NCBI GenBank assembly: GCA_020137815.1
Contig: CM035361.1
Coordinates: forward strand, 2,970,662 to 3,034,661
DNA: 64,000 nucleotides
Direction: 5' to 3'
From: Hormiphora californensis
Lineage: Eukaryota > Ctenophora > Tentaculata > Cydippida > Pleurobrachiidae
Within the stretch, counting starts at the first letter, position 1, and the number at the start of each line of letters is the position of its first letter. The notes below the pieces were generated by a model. The model was not told where the DNA came from, did not search any database, and saw only the letters and a list, made by a program, of their open reading frames with translations. Of the stretch, positions 46,092-57,949 are shown piece by piece. The position numbers were made by a program, and so were the translations under genes.

Positions 46092-46695
46092 GATTCATTT
46101 CAACGGAAACTCGGGTTTCAGAAATTTAGTTTTCAGTCACCGATCAAGCCTTCCATCATTACCAACCCTTTCAGGCCAATGCTCTGACAGCACCAATCCC
46201 CAACGTTATGGTACCAGTATGTCTTTACTATAATTGGACGCTCAAGGCCAAGGTATTCATCATTCCGTGACATGGTATGTACAAATATAAATATTGTAGT
46301 TTTATTCCGGGAAAAAGCACCTTTTGGGGGGGGGGGGGGGGGTGGGTAAAATTGTGTTATCCTTGTTATAAGAGCTCTACACAGCTACTGAACTTCATCT
46401 CAAAGATTATCTGTAACTGCAAGCCTATCAAGTTAATTAAAAGAGGGGCAGGATCAGGATTCTCTAGTTGAATACATTTCATGTGTAATCCCCTGCTGTG
46501 AAGATACTGATGTGATATATCCGTTTTTGTGGATAATCCATATATGTTCATTTGGTTAATCAATTAATTAGTACATTGGCAAAAATTGTAATTACCTTTA
46601 TATAATTATACTTTGATACTCTGCTATTATAACAGTTCCAGTTTTCATATCGTAATATTCATTTCAATGAAAGGGATTGGTGACACATCTGCAAG
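45565..46695. other. Divergent intergenic region with GA/CT microsatellites
   Basis: Separates the MCFD2-like gene (-) from the acidic secreted protein gene (+). 45668-45945 is GA-rich and 46005-46088 is CT-rich, a complementary pair. There is a G-run at 46326. No other gene is seen; shadow ORFs here are repeat-derived. Confidence 0.75.
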
Positions 46696-49600
46696 ATGAA
46701 ACCGTGGATTATATATTTGGTCCTGTTGACCACCACATATACGCTGTGTCAGGTAATATTGAATCAAACTTTCAAAACACTAGTTGCTCATAATGCGTAT
46801 GACGTCACATGTTAGTAGCATCACGCAAAATACAGTGAAAAAACCAGAAAAAGCCAAATAAACGAGTTATGTTTTGGTAAGATTTAATTAACGTTAATTA
46901 TTATAATTAACGTACTGCTATAATAATAGCAGTACTAAATATTGGTTAATTGCTATATCCACGTGCAGGCTGCTGAGACAATTCAAGCGCAAGGAATGAA
47001 AATGAAAACTAACACCACTGTTGGAGAAAACATGTTCGAACTAAAAGGTATAGTACTATTATTAGTGGTACCTTCCCATATTACAATGTGAATACATATA
47101 TTTATCTAATTACTGATTTAGTTAGAGGTATACATAGTGTGTTTAATCTCAGCCGGGTGGATCTATGCAAGCCTTGGCCTTGGCCGAATTGTATCGGTGA
47201 TGCATGACTTGGTACCATTACTATATCTATTCTTGCTTTGCAATGTGAGATCAATCTCAGTCGATCTCACATCTAGCGTGTCACAAAATGAATGCCACAC
47301 ATTTTTTTCTCCGACAGGAAACAGTAGTGATGATACAGTTAAATTTGGATTTGCAAAGATTGTAGAGCTTGACGAAGATGACAATACGATTAACGCGGTA
47401 ATTAACTATGACAATTTATCGCGTAAATTAATTGATTAATAGATTAACTTATGTGAACTTATTATCATAGTATGTAACGGATAACTTGGATGCTATTCAT
47501 TTGGTTAATATTATATGTTGGCTAATTTAACAGCAATTGTTGCAGGCGGGCCATTTTTGTGATTTTGAGAAAGATCAAGTAAGCTGTGCTGCTGGCGAAG
47601 AGAAGGAAGGATATTTGGAGGGAGTCAACATGAATGGGACTGAAACGAAAGCTTATTACACGATGCAGGAATTCAGTTGTGACTTGAGTGATTGTAACAC
47701 TAATTCAAGGTGGATATGTTACTCCATTTGTAGCATTCAGCAACCCTTTTTATCAAATGCAGAATTGTTATTTACCAAAAAAATATTTTCAGCGCAAAGT
47801 TATTAATCATTGAGCCCATTTTCAGCGCAAAGTTATCAATCAGTGCCACATTTTCAGCGCAAAGTTATCGGTACGAAGCTACATCATGAAAAACAAAGCG
47901 TATCTCTGCCTGCCAAACTGCAACTCAAACGACACCTATCAGGTCAGTTATCCACCTGGCTTCTTAAATATTTCCATCTGACTTGAATATTTGTTGCTTT
48001 TTATATTTATAGTGATTTGTGATATAGAATTTAACTTTTTTTCAGACTCCTGTTTTCCCTGGAACAGCAAAATGGGAAATTGAAATATCAAGCTGGAACT
48101 TTTGCAGTTCTGAAGAGTCAGCGTGTAATGGGGTAAATTAATATTCCATGATTTTACAATTAAATATTTCCATACCACTTGAAAGTACAGTCGGACCCCG
48201 ATTTACCGGGTTGCTCGGGGGAAAGGGTTTTGCCCGGTATATCGGGGTACCCGGTATATCGGGGTCGAATACCGTTATTGTTAATTTCCTATATTGGGGG
48301 AATTTTATCCTCCCGGTAAATCGGGGTTCCGGTAAATCGGGGTCCGACTGTATAGATATTATTTACACATGGAAACGAAATGTTTTGTTCAAGCTCTGCA
48401 GGTAACTCTGCCGAGCACTTTCTCCAGTATCTTTTCACAGATCAAGTTAGATATTATTTATTTTTTGAGATAACAAATCCTCTTTCACCTGCAGGTCGAT
48501 GCAGAGAAGATGAAGGTTTATCTCACGGCATCGGGAGAGAAAGAAGGCAAAGAGATGAAAGTGAAGAGGAAGGAAATGGAAGTTTTTGACATGGAAGATG
48601 GAAATATTGCAGATTTTTGCAAAGAACGTGAGAATTAATTAATTTGTGAATAAATATCAGTTCACACTTTTCTCCGTTTTATAACCATCCTAAGCTATAA
48701 ACCCCGGTGGAGGACAACCTGTCAAATGATATTGTTAGACAGTTTCATAATCATGTGAAGCTATAAAATTATTATCATTTCAGACTTTGACGACGGGTCT
48801 GGAAACGAAAAAAATGACGACAAAGGACAAAATGAAGACAATAAAGACGGCGGCGAAAAAGACAACGGAAATAAAGATGACGAAGAAAAATCTGATGACA
48901 AATCAGGTGACAATGACAAGTCAGGTGACAATGACAAGTCAGGTGACAATGACAAGTCTGGAGACAATGACAAGTCAGGTGACAATGAAAAGTCGGGTGA
49001 CAATGACAAGTCAGATGACAATGACAAGTCAGGTGACAATGACAAGTCGGGTGACAATGACAAGTCAGATGACAATGACAAGTCAGGTGACAATGACAAA
49101 TCTGGAGACGGAGACAAATCTGGTGACGGAGACAAATCTGGAGACAAATCAAACAACACGACAGAAGATGATGACAAATCAGGAGACGATCAAAAATCGG
49201 ACAATAAAACAGAAGATGACAAAGACAAATCAAGTGATAAGTCTGACCAACAATCAGGAGAAAAATCTGGTGATAAATCAGATGACAAATCAGATGACAA
49301 ATCTGGAGACAAATCTGATGACAAGTCAGGTGACAAATCAAACGAATATAAGACAGAAGATGGAGAGAGATATTACGACATGGAAAAAATGGAAAACATG
49401 GGTAAGATTAGAAACTTTCTAATAGAAAGTCGATGTTAGAATTTAGTAAACTAATGATGATATTGATAGGACATTATTTGCTGACCTATAATTAGTGATG
49501 GACCCCACCATTAATTATAGGTCCAACTCTATATTGAGGAGGTGAAATTTATACGGGTCTCGAATCTCTCAAAAGCTTCTGTCTTAGTTGATTTAGTAGT

Positions 49601-52600
49601 TTTATATCGTCAATATCATTACCTATTTCACTTATATATGCAGTTCAATGTTATGATGGATGTGTTGCTCTGAGGAAGTTCACTTTCGGTAACGATGATT
49701 GGATGCCAAACATGCCTGACATGCTCAGTAAGTACTACAGATAGGCCCCGATTTACCGGCCCCGATTTTCTACTTTCGTAGACAATTATACTAGACTTTT
49801 CGGCTGCTATGGGATATCATGATCATAATCAATATCTGCAGATAAAACATGTTTTATAGATTTTGATCGAGTTGAATTGCACCTTGAACTTATCCTAGCG
49901 CCATTCCCAATACATATTCTCAGAGAGTTGTCAAAAGATGAATGTTGATTTTTGTCCCATGGACATGGTTTGTCGAGTGCAGAATGTTTCCACGACTGCT
50001 GATGTAGTTGTGAAGGAGGACAATAAGGAAACTGTTAAACGAGGGGACATTCTTCAACAAATATACACGTTAGTATAACATAATATGATAATAAATTTAT
50101 CATATTATTTATTTATAGTGTGGGGCAGTAAAAATGCCCCCCCAAGTCTACCATAGTTCCAGATAATAATAGCCCTTAAATTTTATCGAATTTAAATTGA
50201 GTTGGTCTTTTTAAAATACCATAAAAAGTAAAACTCTGATTACTTGTGTATTGTTTATAGCAATTGTTTATCCATTCTTTTTTATTTATCTAATCAGATG
50301 TGGACCTAAAGAACAAAATCAAACCGATACAAGTGAGGAGTGTGATAGGTTTGGAGATGATTTTGCCGAAAAGTTGAAAGAGACGCTAAACACAACATCG
50401 CTGAGTGATATGACTGTTAAGTGTTCAGATGTCAGTGCTTGCAACGGAAGTTCCTGTGTACCTGAGGTATGTGTGAAGCAGTCGGACTTTGTAATTCTAG
50501 TTAACTAATTGACTAATTATTACTAATTACCTGCACCTAGGACCATCAAATAAAACCCGACGAGAAGCCAGTTCAGTGTTACGATCAGTGTGTGATCACT
50601 AAATCCATGACTCTGGATGGTGCTGATGTTGTACAGTGGTTAGAAGAGAAGGACCGTAAGTTATGACCAAATATAGACATGACCAGATATAATAGACATG
50701 ACCAAATATAGACATGCCCATTATATATCAAAGTCAAAAAAAGTCAAGACATGACCAAATATAGACATGACCATATACCAAATATCACTCATTACTCAAT
50801 GTATGATTTGTTGTAGGAAAGTGTATGAAATCAGACGTTAGGAGGTGCGACAGGGGATTTGGGTGTGCCAAAGTTTCAGTAAATGCCACTGCTACTGGAG
50901 AGATTAAAGGTAAAAAGTTATTAAAAAGTTATTGGCTTTATAGGGTCACTTGTAAATTTGTTAGTTACTGAACTACCGATTATTTACTCAGCTTCTGATA
51001 ATATGACAGATCGACTTGAATTTCCATTTTCCAATTTGCATTTGCTCCATCTGATATGACACAATCATCACACTCTGTATTTCCAATCTGTATTACTATT
51101 TACACTGTATTTCCAGCTGAGATGGAGTTGGAGGGTTGGTTTTGTGTTCCTGAGTCATACGACATGACCTCGGAAGAGTGCTCCGCTTGGAAGACTGGAA
51201 TCAAGGAGGAACTAATCAATAATGAGATGCTGGGCGGGAAACTGAATAATGCAACATTCGAGACTCAGTGCAAGAAGGTAAACACTTGTTTTGTTCAAAC
51301 TCTTTTTATTTTATCGGCTAATAAACAATCAATTGATTTCATTTTATCACTTGTTTTAAAACCTCACAAACAATAAGACAACTGACATATATGTGATCAG
51401 TCAATGAATGACATGATTTCATAACTCCACTAATCCTGCAGGATGAGATGTGTTTGGAGGATTGTGTTGAGGAGGAGCATGAGCTGGGGGAGAATGACGA
51501 GGAGGCGGTGGGAACACTGTGTTATCTTGACTGTGTGTATGTTAACAAGTACAAGATGAACGGTCAGAGTATCAAGGGGGTTGTACAAGGTAAGTATTAC
51601 TTATTTCGATGTCTTGGTTATCACTATAAATACCTAATACCTATTCTTTTGCGAGTGTCTGGGCTTGCCTATCGTTGTGATAGACAATCGATGTTATCCA
51701 TGACTCATGATTTATCCTTGAATTATTCAATTGCTTTAATTATTAATTTGATTGAATTTAGATGGTTGTGATTTGTATACGGTTGGTTACTGTCCTTCGT
51801 CTCGGTATACCTGCTCAACTTATGATGTCAAATGGAACAGCACTTTGAAGACGAATGGTTAGTTAAACAGCCTAGGAGGCATATAATTATGGATTCCAGG
51901 AATCAAATATCTGTTTCCGATTCCTTAAATTCTAAGTTTATTCCCTAATGTACTCGTTTTTGTCTAAAGTTCTAAAGATTAATCAGTTACGGCATCACGC
52001 CATCACAATTAAATAACTCCTATTCAGGGACGTCAATGCAGTTAGAAGCTGGTTTTACAAACATTGGATGTATGCCCTCCTTACTTTACTGAAATGGATG
52101 ACGCATCGTGCAAACTGTACGAATCTGCTGTTGTAAGTACAGTCGGACCCCGATTTACCGGGCCCCGATTTACCGGAACCCCGATTTACCGGGCAAAATC
52201 CTTTCCCCCGAACATCCCGGTAAATCGGGGTCCGACTGTATATTAGCTAGCTATGATAGGTATGATGGATGAATTGAGTATTGACACCAGTCTGACACTA
52301 GAACTCAGGAAGCATTCTCAGTGTGGAAGGGTTATGGTTCATTCCCAGCTACCTAGACTTATTACTTCTGCACTGTGTAACACGCCATACCAATACAAGT
52401 TCCCAATTTCAGATAAGTGATATGCAGAGATCCAACACTACGACTGTATCTGACAGTAACTTTACTTGTGGAAAGGTTAGTTTTAAAAAGTCGGTATGAC
52501 GGTATATATATATACGCATAATTAATTGAAGTCTTTATAAAGACTTCAATTAATTATGCGTAGAAGTTTAACGGCGTACTTCAATAATAAATTTATAGAT

Positions 52601-54379
52601 GAGCATGGCTTCAAATTGAAGTTCAATCTCGAACTGGATCCGACTGATTAAAACTTCCTCAATTATTGCCTAGCTAGACTGTGTTTCACACGCCCCGCTC
52701 GCGAAAATGTAAAGAAGGGTTAGAACATAACGACTCAATTATAGGGCAGTATAATATTTGTGTTTCAAATATGATTTAAGATTCTGTTTCCTGTGTCAGG
52801 TAACAAAGTGTACCGAAGACTGCATCAGCGATGAACATCTTAAAATCTGGGAATATGCACAGAAAATGGACGGGGCTAGAGAGGATATGGGTAATTAAGT
52901 TAATGAGTCGTTAACTAATTGTTAATTAATTGTTAATTAATCAAAATGTGATTTGACGGGTGTTTTAGTGGCCCTCTGCTGGTACGTCTACTTTGTACTG
53001 ATTTACATATCCTATATATAGGTAACAGAGAAGGTATGGGAAAATGCCGGAACTCCCTCTACAAATCTTTTGGCGATGAGCCAGATGATCAAGAGGGATT
53101 CTCCTTTGAGGGAGATAGCGCAACATCAAACTCTACATTCAGGTTCGGGAAGGATTACTTTTTGACAGTGGCTAATGGTTGTTGGTGAAATTGTGCTGTA
53201 CAGTTATTATAACGGGTGACAACTAAAAATTGTTACTAATTTAAAACAGCTGTAGAATTTTTCCCTTTTGCGATACAGCTTCGGGCCAGTGATAGAACGA
53301 TTTTTCAGACAATTTTGAATCAGGATAACATAACGGCGATGACTAAAACGTTCATTCTCATAGCGATATCGGATCATTTCCTCTTGCCCCACCAAAGCAT
53401 ATAGAACGGAGATTTGAAATGATTTATGTTATCAGAAACGACCTTCCCGATGAGATAGAATTCTCATAATTGGAAGTCTGGTTGTTCATGCCATAATCAA
53501 CTGACTGCCAAGTTTGAAGATTTTGGCTCATTGGGAAGTTGGGTTTCCACAGTCATTAATGTTTCGAGAGATGCCGAAATGGCGATTTCTCAAATTACCT
53601 GTAAACTACGCTTTGTTACAGAAGATTCTGATCAGGAAATTGAGATTTATGAAGTTTGAAGCAAAGTTAATTTCGTTCAAAATTGTCTGAAAAATCATTC
53701 TATCACTGTCCCGAATAGAAGCTGTATTTCGACTAGAACAGGCGCTAGAGGTGCTAGAAAAACGTGTAGATTTCACGTACTATATGCTTTGGTGGGGCAA
53801 GAGGAAATGAGCCGATATCGCTATGAGAATGAACGTTTTAGTCATCGCCGTTATGTTTTTCTGATTCAAAATTGTCTGAAAAATCGTTCTATCACTGGCC
53901 CGAAGCTGTATCTCAAAAGGAAAAAATTCTACAGCTGTTTTAAATTAGTAACAATTTTTAGTTGTCACCCGTTAGAGCTCCAGTATTGAAGTCAACTTGA
54001 AAACTAAGGTTCATTCAGGGTATTCTTTTGAATATGCCTGTCTATTAATTTTTACTTCATTTCACCAGAATGTTTGGTGTAGCGACCTTGGACGGTGACA
54101 AGGTTATCGGGAACGGTACCGGATTTGAGGGCCCAAACTATCGAGACTGGTGGACACGGAGACGAGGAGAAAAACTATGTAAGTGGAGATTTCATATGAT
54201 ATTATGATATATATCGTACGATGAGATTAAACTGATTGCTCCTTCATAAACACTATCTATTACTCCTTCATAAGTACATATATTCATGATTGTTTCTTCA
54301 TAAACACATCCATTATTGCTCCTTCATAAACACATCCATTGCTCCTCCAGATTGTGGTAGCGTTTACCAAGTTCGATAA
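46696..54379 (+). CDS. Secreted acidic protein: SAARP-like domain, Asp/Ser/Lys repeat, three ten-Cys modules
   Basis: 22 exons: 46696-46752, 46969-47047, 47318-47397, 47546-47709, 47858-47942, 48046-48132, 48495-48627, 48784-49401, 49644-49727, 49924-50068, 50298-50466, 50541-50655, 50817-50909, 51117-51277, 51442-51589, 51762-51857, 52028-52132, 52413-52475, 52800-52890, 53022-53142, 54069-54178, 54351-54379; about 940 residues. Signal peptide MKPWIIYLVLLTTTYTLCQ. An N-terminal domain has VKFGFAKIVELDEDD and WEIEISSWNFCSSEE, motifs I associate with coral skeletal acidic proteins (SAARP/CARP). Exon 8 encodes a ~200-residue acidic tract of SGDNDK repeats. Three modules of about 120 residues follow, each with ten Cys, opening CYDGCV, CYDQCV and CYLDCV. 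Many N-x-S/T sites. Exon 17 carries a one-base frame break near 52053-52056. Ends with CGSVYQVR. Calcium or mineral binding is inferred, not shown. Confidence 0.82.
47783..47868. repeat. Three tandem copies of an acceptor plus exon start
   Basis: ttttcagcgcaaagttat occurs three times at ~33-bp spacing. The last copy is the acceptor of exon 47858-47942; the two upstream copies are equally good AG sites with 11 nt of identical exon sequence. Confidence 0.88.
48186..48352 (+). mobile_element. pogo/Tc1-like MITE
   Basis: 167 bp, TACAGTCGGACCCCGATTTA to GGGGTCCGACTGTA, TA at both ends. Intron of the acidic protein gene. Confidence 0.88.
48900..49140 (+). repeat. Coding repeat (ggtgacaatgacaagtca) of the acidic tract
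   Basis: About 14 imperfect 18-bp units encoding SGDNDK, grading into 12-bp units encoding SGDK or SDDK to about 49345. Length stays a multiple of three throughout, consistent with selection on the frame. Confidence 0.93.
50656..50775. repeat. gaccaaatatagacat tandem just inside a donor
   Basis: Five to six imperfect copies begin about 6 bp after the donor of exon 50541-50655 (gtaagttatgaccaaatat). Confidence 0.8.
52138..52240 (+). mobile_element. pogo/Tc1-like MITE inserted in a splice donor
   Basis: 103 bp, TACAGTCGGACCCCGATTTA to GGGGTCCGACTGTA. Its left TA is the last two bases of the donor of exon 52028-52132: gtaag|TACAGTCGG. The donor consensus survives. Confidence 0.9.
52513..52562. 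repeat. Perfect 50-bp palindrome
   Basis: Two 25-bp arms with no spacer (centre ...gtcttta|taaagac...), AT-rich, in an intron of the acidic protein gene. Confidence 0.95.
53211..53973. mobile_element. Fold-back element, 763 bp with ~194-bp inverted arms
   Basis: Ends AACGGGTGACAAC / GTTGTCACCCGTT. Arms 53211-53404 and 53780-53973 are more than 90% identical by eye. A third, partial copy of the arm interior lies at about 53673-53735. No transposase. In the intron between exons 20 and 21 of the acidic protein gene; no clear target duplication. Confidence 0.88.
54245..54350. repeat. attgctccttcataaacacatcc tandem at the last acceptor
   Basis: Three to four ~26-bp copies that run into the acceptor (ccattgctcctccag|) of the final exon of the acidic protein gene. 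Confidence 0.8.
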
Positions 54380-54630
54380 CAAGTTTGTGTATGACCCAAC
54401 GTATGATGTCAATGAAAATGGAGGGACTGTTGGAGACCCAGATGATGCTGTAGCGGAGGAAAGCACACGAAATGGTGCCAGAGCCAGGGGTACAAAATGT
54501 ATTGTTTATCATACTTGTACCCATTGTTTCCCTACTGATCAACTTCCAATGAAAAAATTGAAATGTTAATGTAATTGAAACAATTATTTACGTAGTTTTT
54601 TAGAATCCACCAATTATTTATTATGTGCAT

Positions 54631-54636
54631 AATAAA
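54631..54636 (+). promoter_or_regulatory. Polyadenylation signal AATAAA
   Basis: 252 bp after the stop of the acidic protein gene; a second AATAAA is at 54688. On the opposite strand TTTATT at 54712 could serve the convergent gene ending at 54987. Confidence 0.55.
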
Positions 54637-54986
54637 TTGCTTTGTAATTTTTGTCCGTGAAGCGTTTTTTAAACAAGTTTGTTAAACAATAAACATGTGT
54701 AGATTTAAATATTTATTAGATTTTTAGAAAAACATAGCAAAATCAAATATTGAGTCGTTAAAACGTATCACCCACCCCCAAGTTGGCATTATTCTCTTTA
54801 CTTAATTGCCACAAATTTCAAAATAGTGCCATCTAGAAACTCCTACTGTTTTTAGTTAAAATATGGTAAAACATTCAAATAACACCCAGAATAATCATCA
54901 TATAAGAATGTTTCAGTTGCATGTTTCAGTTGCATGTTTCAGTCCCTGTACATGTACAACGTACACGTCACAAAAGACACACATGT

Positions 54987-55713
54987 TCACGCCACAACAT
55001 CGGTCTCAATACACGGGTTAGATGTAACATCTCCCTCCCTCTCTCTGACTGTGTACAACCTATGGGGGACCATGTGGGATGTGATGAATCGTAGCATGTC
55101 CTTTATTGCTGCTCTCCTTGATATCGGGGATCTCTCAGTTGGGGATGATCTGTCAGTTGAGGGGGATGCGATGGAATTTAGTTTCCTAACTGATCGGTCT
55201 CTCCTTCGCTTCTGTTCGTCTAGTGTCTCCTGCAGGTAAAATTCACTTTTACTAAAATTTTACTAAAATAAAACGCTAGGTTGACAGAATGAGGTAGATA
55301 GGTAAGATGGGAGAATGTAGGTGAGATATAGGAGAGATGTTGTTATGTTCTAACCCTCCTTTACACAGTCTAGCTAGACAAGAGAGATGATGACTGATGA
55401 GGTAGATGGGAGAGAGGAAAAAAGAATAAAACTCGTCAGAAGTATTGATGAGTCATTGTGAATCAAATATTTGAGTCAGTAATTGTTATGGGCATCATAT
55501 ATGGGCATATCATGTTGTGACACACACCAAATATGGGCATATCATGTTGTGGCACACACCATATATGGGCATATCATGTTTTAACACACACCATATATGG
55601 TCATGGCATACCTGAATTGTGTGAGCGGGTGCTGATTGTGTCCGTCTAACTCTTGATTTATCTTTTTTCTCCAACACACCCGCATAGCACATGTTGAACT
55701 TACAAACCTCCAT
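54987..55713 (-). CDS. Small basic/Ser-rich protein, unrecognised
   Basis: Two exons, 55612-55713 and 54987-55229, phase 0 junction, 115 codons including stop. It reads MEVCKFNMCYAGVLEKKDK, then RRTQSAPAH, LDEQKRRRDRS and SPSTDRSSPTERSPISRR, ending DVVA. SP-rich and RRx(S/T) motifs suggest phosphorylation sites, and there is no signal peptide when started here. The frame is open upstream to 55845 (a hydrophobic stretch), but that region is AT-rich, so the start at 55713 is preferred. A ~35-bp tandem repeat abuts the exon-1 donor. Convergent with the acidic protein gene, about 600 bp apart. I do not recognise a family. Confidence 0.65.
55495..55611. repeat. ~35-bp tandem (atatgggcatatcatgttg) abutting a donor
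   Basis: Three to four copies with a tgacacacacca spacer. The last degenerate copy runs directly into the donor of exon 55612-55713. Confidence 0.85.
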
Positions 55714-56302
55714 ATTCGAGCTATAAATATACAAAAAAGGATAGATTATCGGGTTTACGGTATTCAATTTAAGTTTTAAACTGGCAAAATACTCAAGCAT
55801 CAATAATGAATTTATGAAAACAAAAATAAATAAGATTTTTTTCATTCGCAGGGGTAAAAAAGTTGCAATACGAAAGTTAACTGAAAGTGCACGAGGAAAA
55901 GTTAACTCACTGAATTGGGAAAGCTGAATTTAGAAATTATAATTGCGACTGTTAGTGAAAGTGAATTGTACTGAGACATACGGTTGTTCTCTTAGTACAA
56001 CACGTTATTGTTGTCACGAAACTGGTAGTTTGGTTCAAAAACATTCCAATTTCTACAATGTGAGACGGCGGGAATACGAGACAGACAATTCAAACTGAAA
56101 TAGGATATGGAAAAGTCTAGAAGTCTAGAGAGAACTTGCACGCAATCGATAAGGGACTGTCTCAACTTGTTACTCAACAAGTCTCAACTGAATGAGAGTG
56201 CAAATGTATAGGTGTCTTGTTGCAAGCATTTGTTGTTACAGTGTGTAATAATGAGAGACCTGCATTCTTTATCGGAAAACAAGGCTTTTTGGGCTGTGTT
56301 TC

Positions 56303-57937
56303 CACGGTGCACCAGAAGGATCGTCAACCCAAAGTTGAGCCCACAAAACAAACTTTTGTTGGGGGTGACCCAGGAGGCCTTCCTGAACATCCCCACGGTG
56401 AGAAAAGTATATGTTATCGGGGGAAATTTTTGTTAAAATCGAAAAAACTGGTTTTTGGTCCAAATTTGTGCATAACTTACTTGACTGCCGTTTGATGAAA
56501 TATCTGATTGACATAAAATAAGTATACAAGACCTATTTTTGCACGAGGAATCGATTGCCGGTGGAGAGAAATCTCTAAAATGACCGGAAAATTGTCAAAT
56601 ATGGGAATTTTGTCATTTTTTGTGGTTTTTGGCCCTTTAACCATTGAAAACGTTGAGATAGGAAGTTGGCAATAGCGCCAATCGTTAAAATGGTCATTTT
56701 TCTACGGGATCCCAAAATTTCATGTATATCCGATTTATGGTTAGATTTTGGCAAACTATTGAGATGTGCTTACTGAAAAAAAGATAACTTGATTTTCTCG
56801 TTTTTTGCGATTTTTTAACTTTTGACAGAATTCTGATTGAAATGGCCAATCAGGGCCATGCTAAAGTTGTTTATGGGACAATTTTCTACCAAAATCCAAG
56901 ATTTCATGCAAATCCAATGACAGACCATTGATTTATAGAAAGTTGAAATAGGCAAAAAAGGCCAAGTTTTACCATGAAAATAAAAATTCACATTTTTTCT
57001 GGTCAATTTCCGTCAACAACTGGTACCCTACCTATTTTTGCACGTAGAATCGATTGCCGGTGGAGTGGATCCTCTTAAATGATTGGAAAGCGGTCGAAAT
57101 GCCATTTTTGGGCGGTTTTTTGGGCCTCCAAAAAATGGCATTTCGACCGCTTTCCAATCATTTAAGAGGATCCACTCCACCGGCAATCGATTCTACGTGC
57201 AAAAATAGGTATGGTACCAGTTGTTGACGGAAATTGACCAGAAAAAATGTGAATTTTTATTTTCATGGTAAAAATTGGCCTTTTTTGCCTATTTCAACTT
57301 TCTATAAATCAATGATCTGTCATTGGATTTGCATGAAATCTTGGATTTTGGTAGAAAATTGTCCCATAAACAACTTTAGCATGGCCCTGATTGGCCATTT
57401 CAATCAGAATTCTGTCAAAAGTTAAAAAATCGCAAAAAACGAGAAAATCAAGTTATCCTTTTTTCAGTAAGCACATCTCAATAGTTTGCCAAAATCTAAC
57501 CATAAATCGGATATACATGAAATTTTGGGATCCCGTAGAAAATGACCATTTTAACGATTGGCGCTATTGCCAACTTCCTATCTCAACGTTTTCAATGGTT
57601 AAAGGGCCAAAAACCTCAAAAAAATGACAAAATTCCCATATTTGACAATTTTCCGGTCATTTTAGAGATTTCTCTCCACCGGCAATCGATTCCTCGTGCA
57701 AAAATAGGTCTTGTATACTTATTTTATGTCAATCAGATATTTCATCAAACGGCAGTCAAGTAAGTTATGCACAAATTTGGACCAAAAACCAGTTTTTTCG
57801 ATTTTAACAAAAATTTCCCCCGATAACATATACTTTTCTCACCGTGGGGATGTTCAGGAAGGCCTCCTGGGTCACCCCCAACAAAAGTTTGTTTTGTGGG
57901 CTCAACTTTGGGTTGACGATCCTTCTGGTGCACCGTG
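56303..57937. mobile_element. 1.63-kb near-perfect palindromic (fold-back) element
   Basis: Ends CACGGTGCACCAGAAGG / CCTTCTGGTGCACCGTG, flanked by TTTC on both sides (56299-56302, 57938-57941), a possible 4-bp target duplication. Two ~805-bp arms meet at about 57120 with a loop of roughly 20 nt and differ by only a few bases. Each arm contains two related copies of a 'gaatcgattgccggtggag' block. Apparent ORFs are mirrored on both arms, with no recognisable transposase. Confidence 0.92.
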
Positions 57938-57949
57938 TTTCGTCTCTTG

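Noticed and set aside
53207-53989. Paired 62-66 residue ORFs beginning MVGQEEM
   Set aside because: Same sequence on the two inverted arms of a fold-back element; no homologous gene or start context.
54339-54569. 76-residue ORF with CTHCFP tail after the acidic protein gene
   Set aside because: The strong donor at 54178 and acceptor at 54350 put the reading frame in phase 1, ending at TAA 54377-54379. This ORF is more likely 3' UTR, though a second isoform cannot be excluded.
55714-55845. N-terminal hydrophobic extension (MKKILFIFVFINSLL) of the small minus-strand gene
   Set aside because: AT-rich upstream frame in likely 5' UTR or intron; the compact start at 55713 fits better. Kept as a minor alternative.
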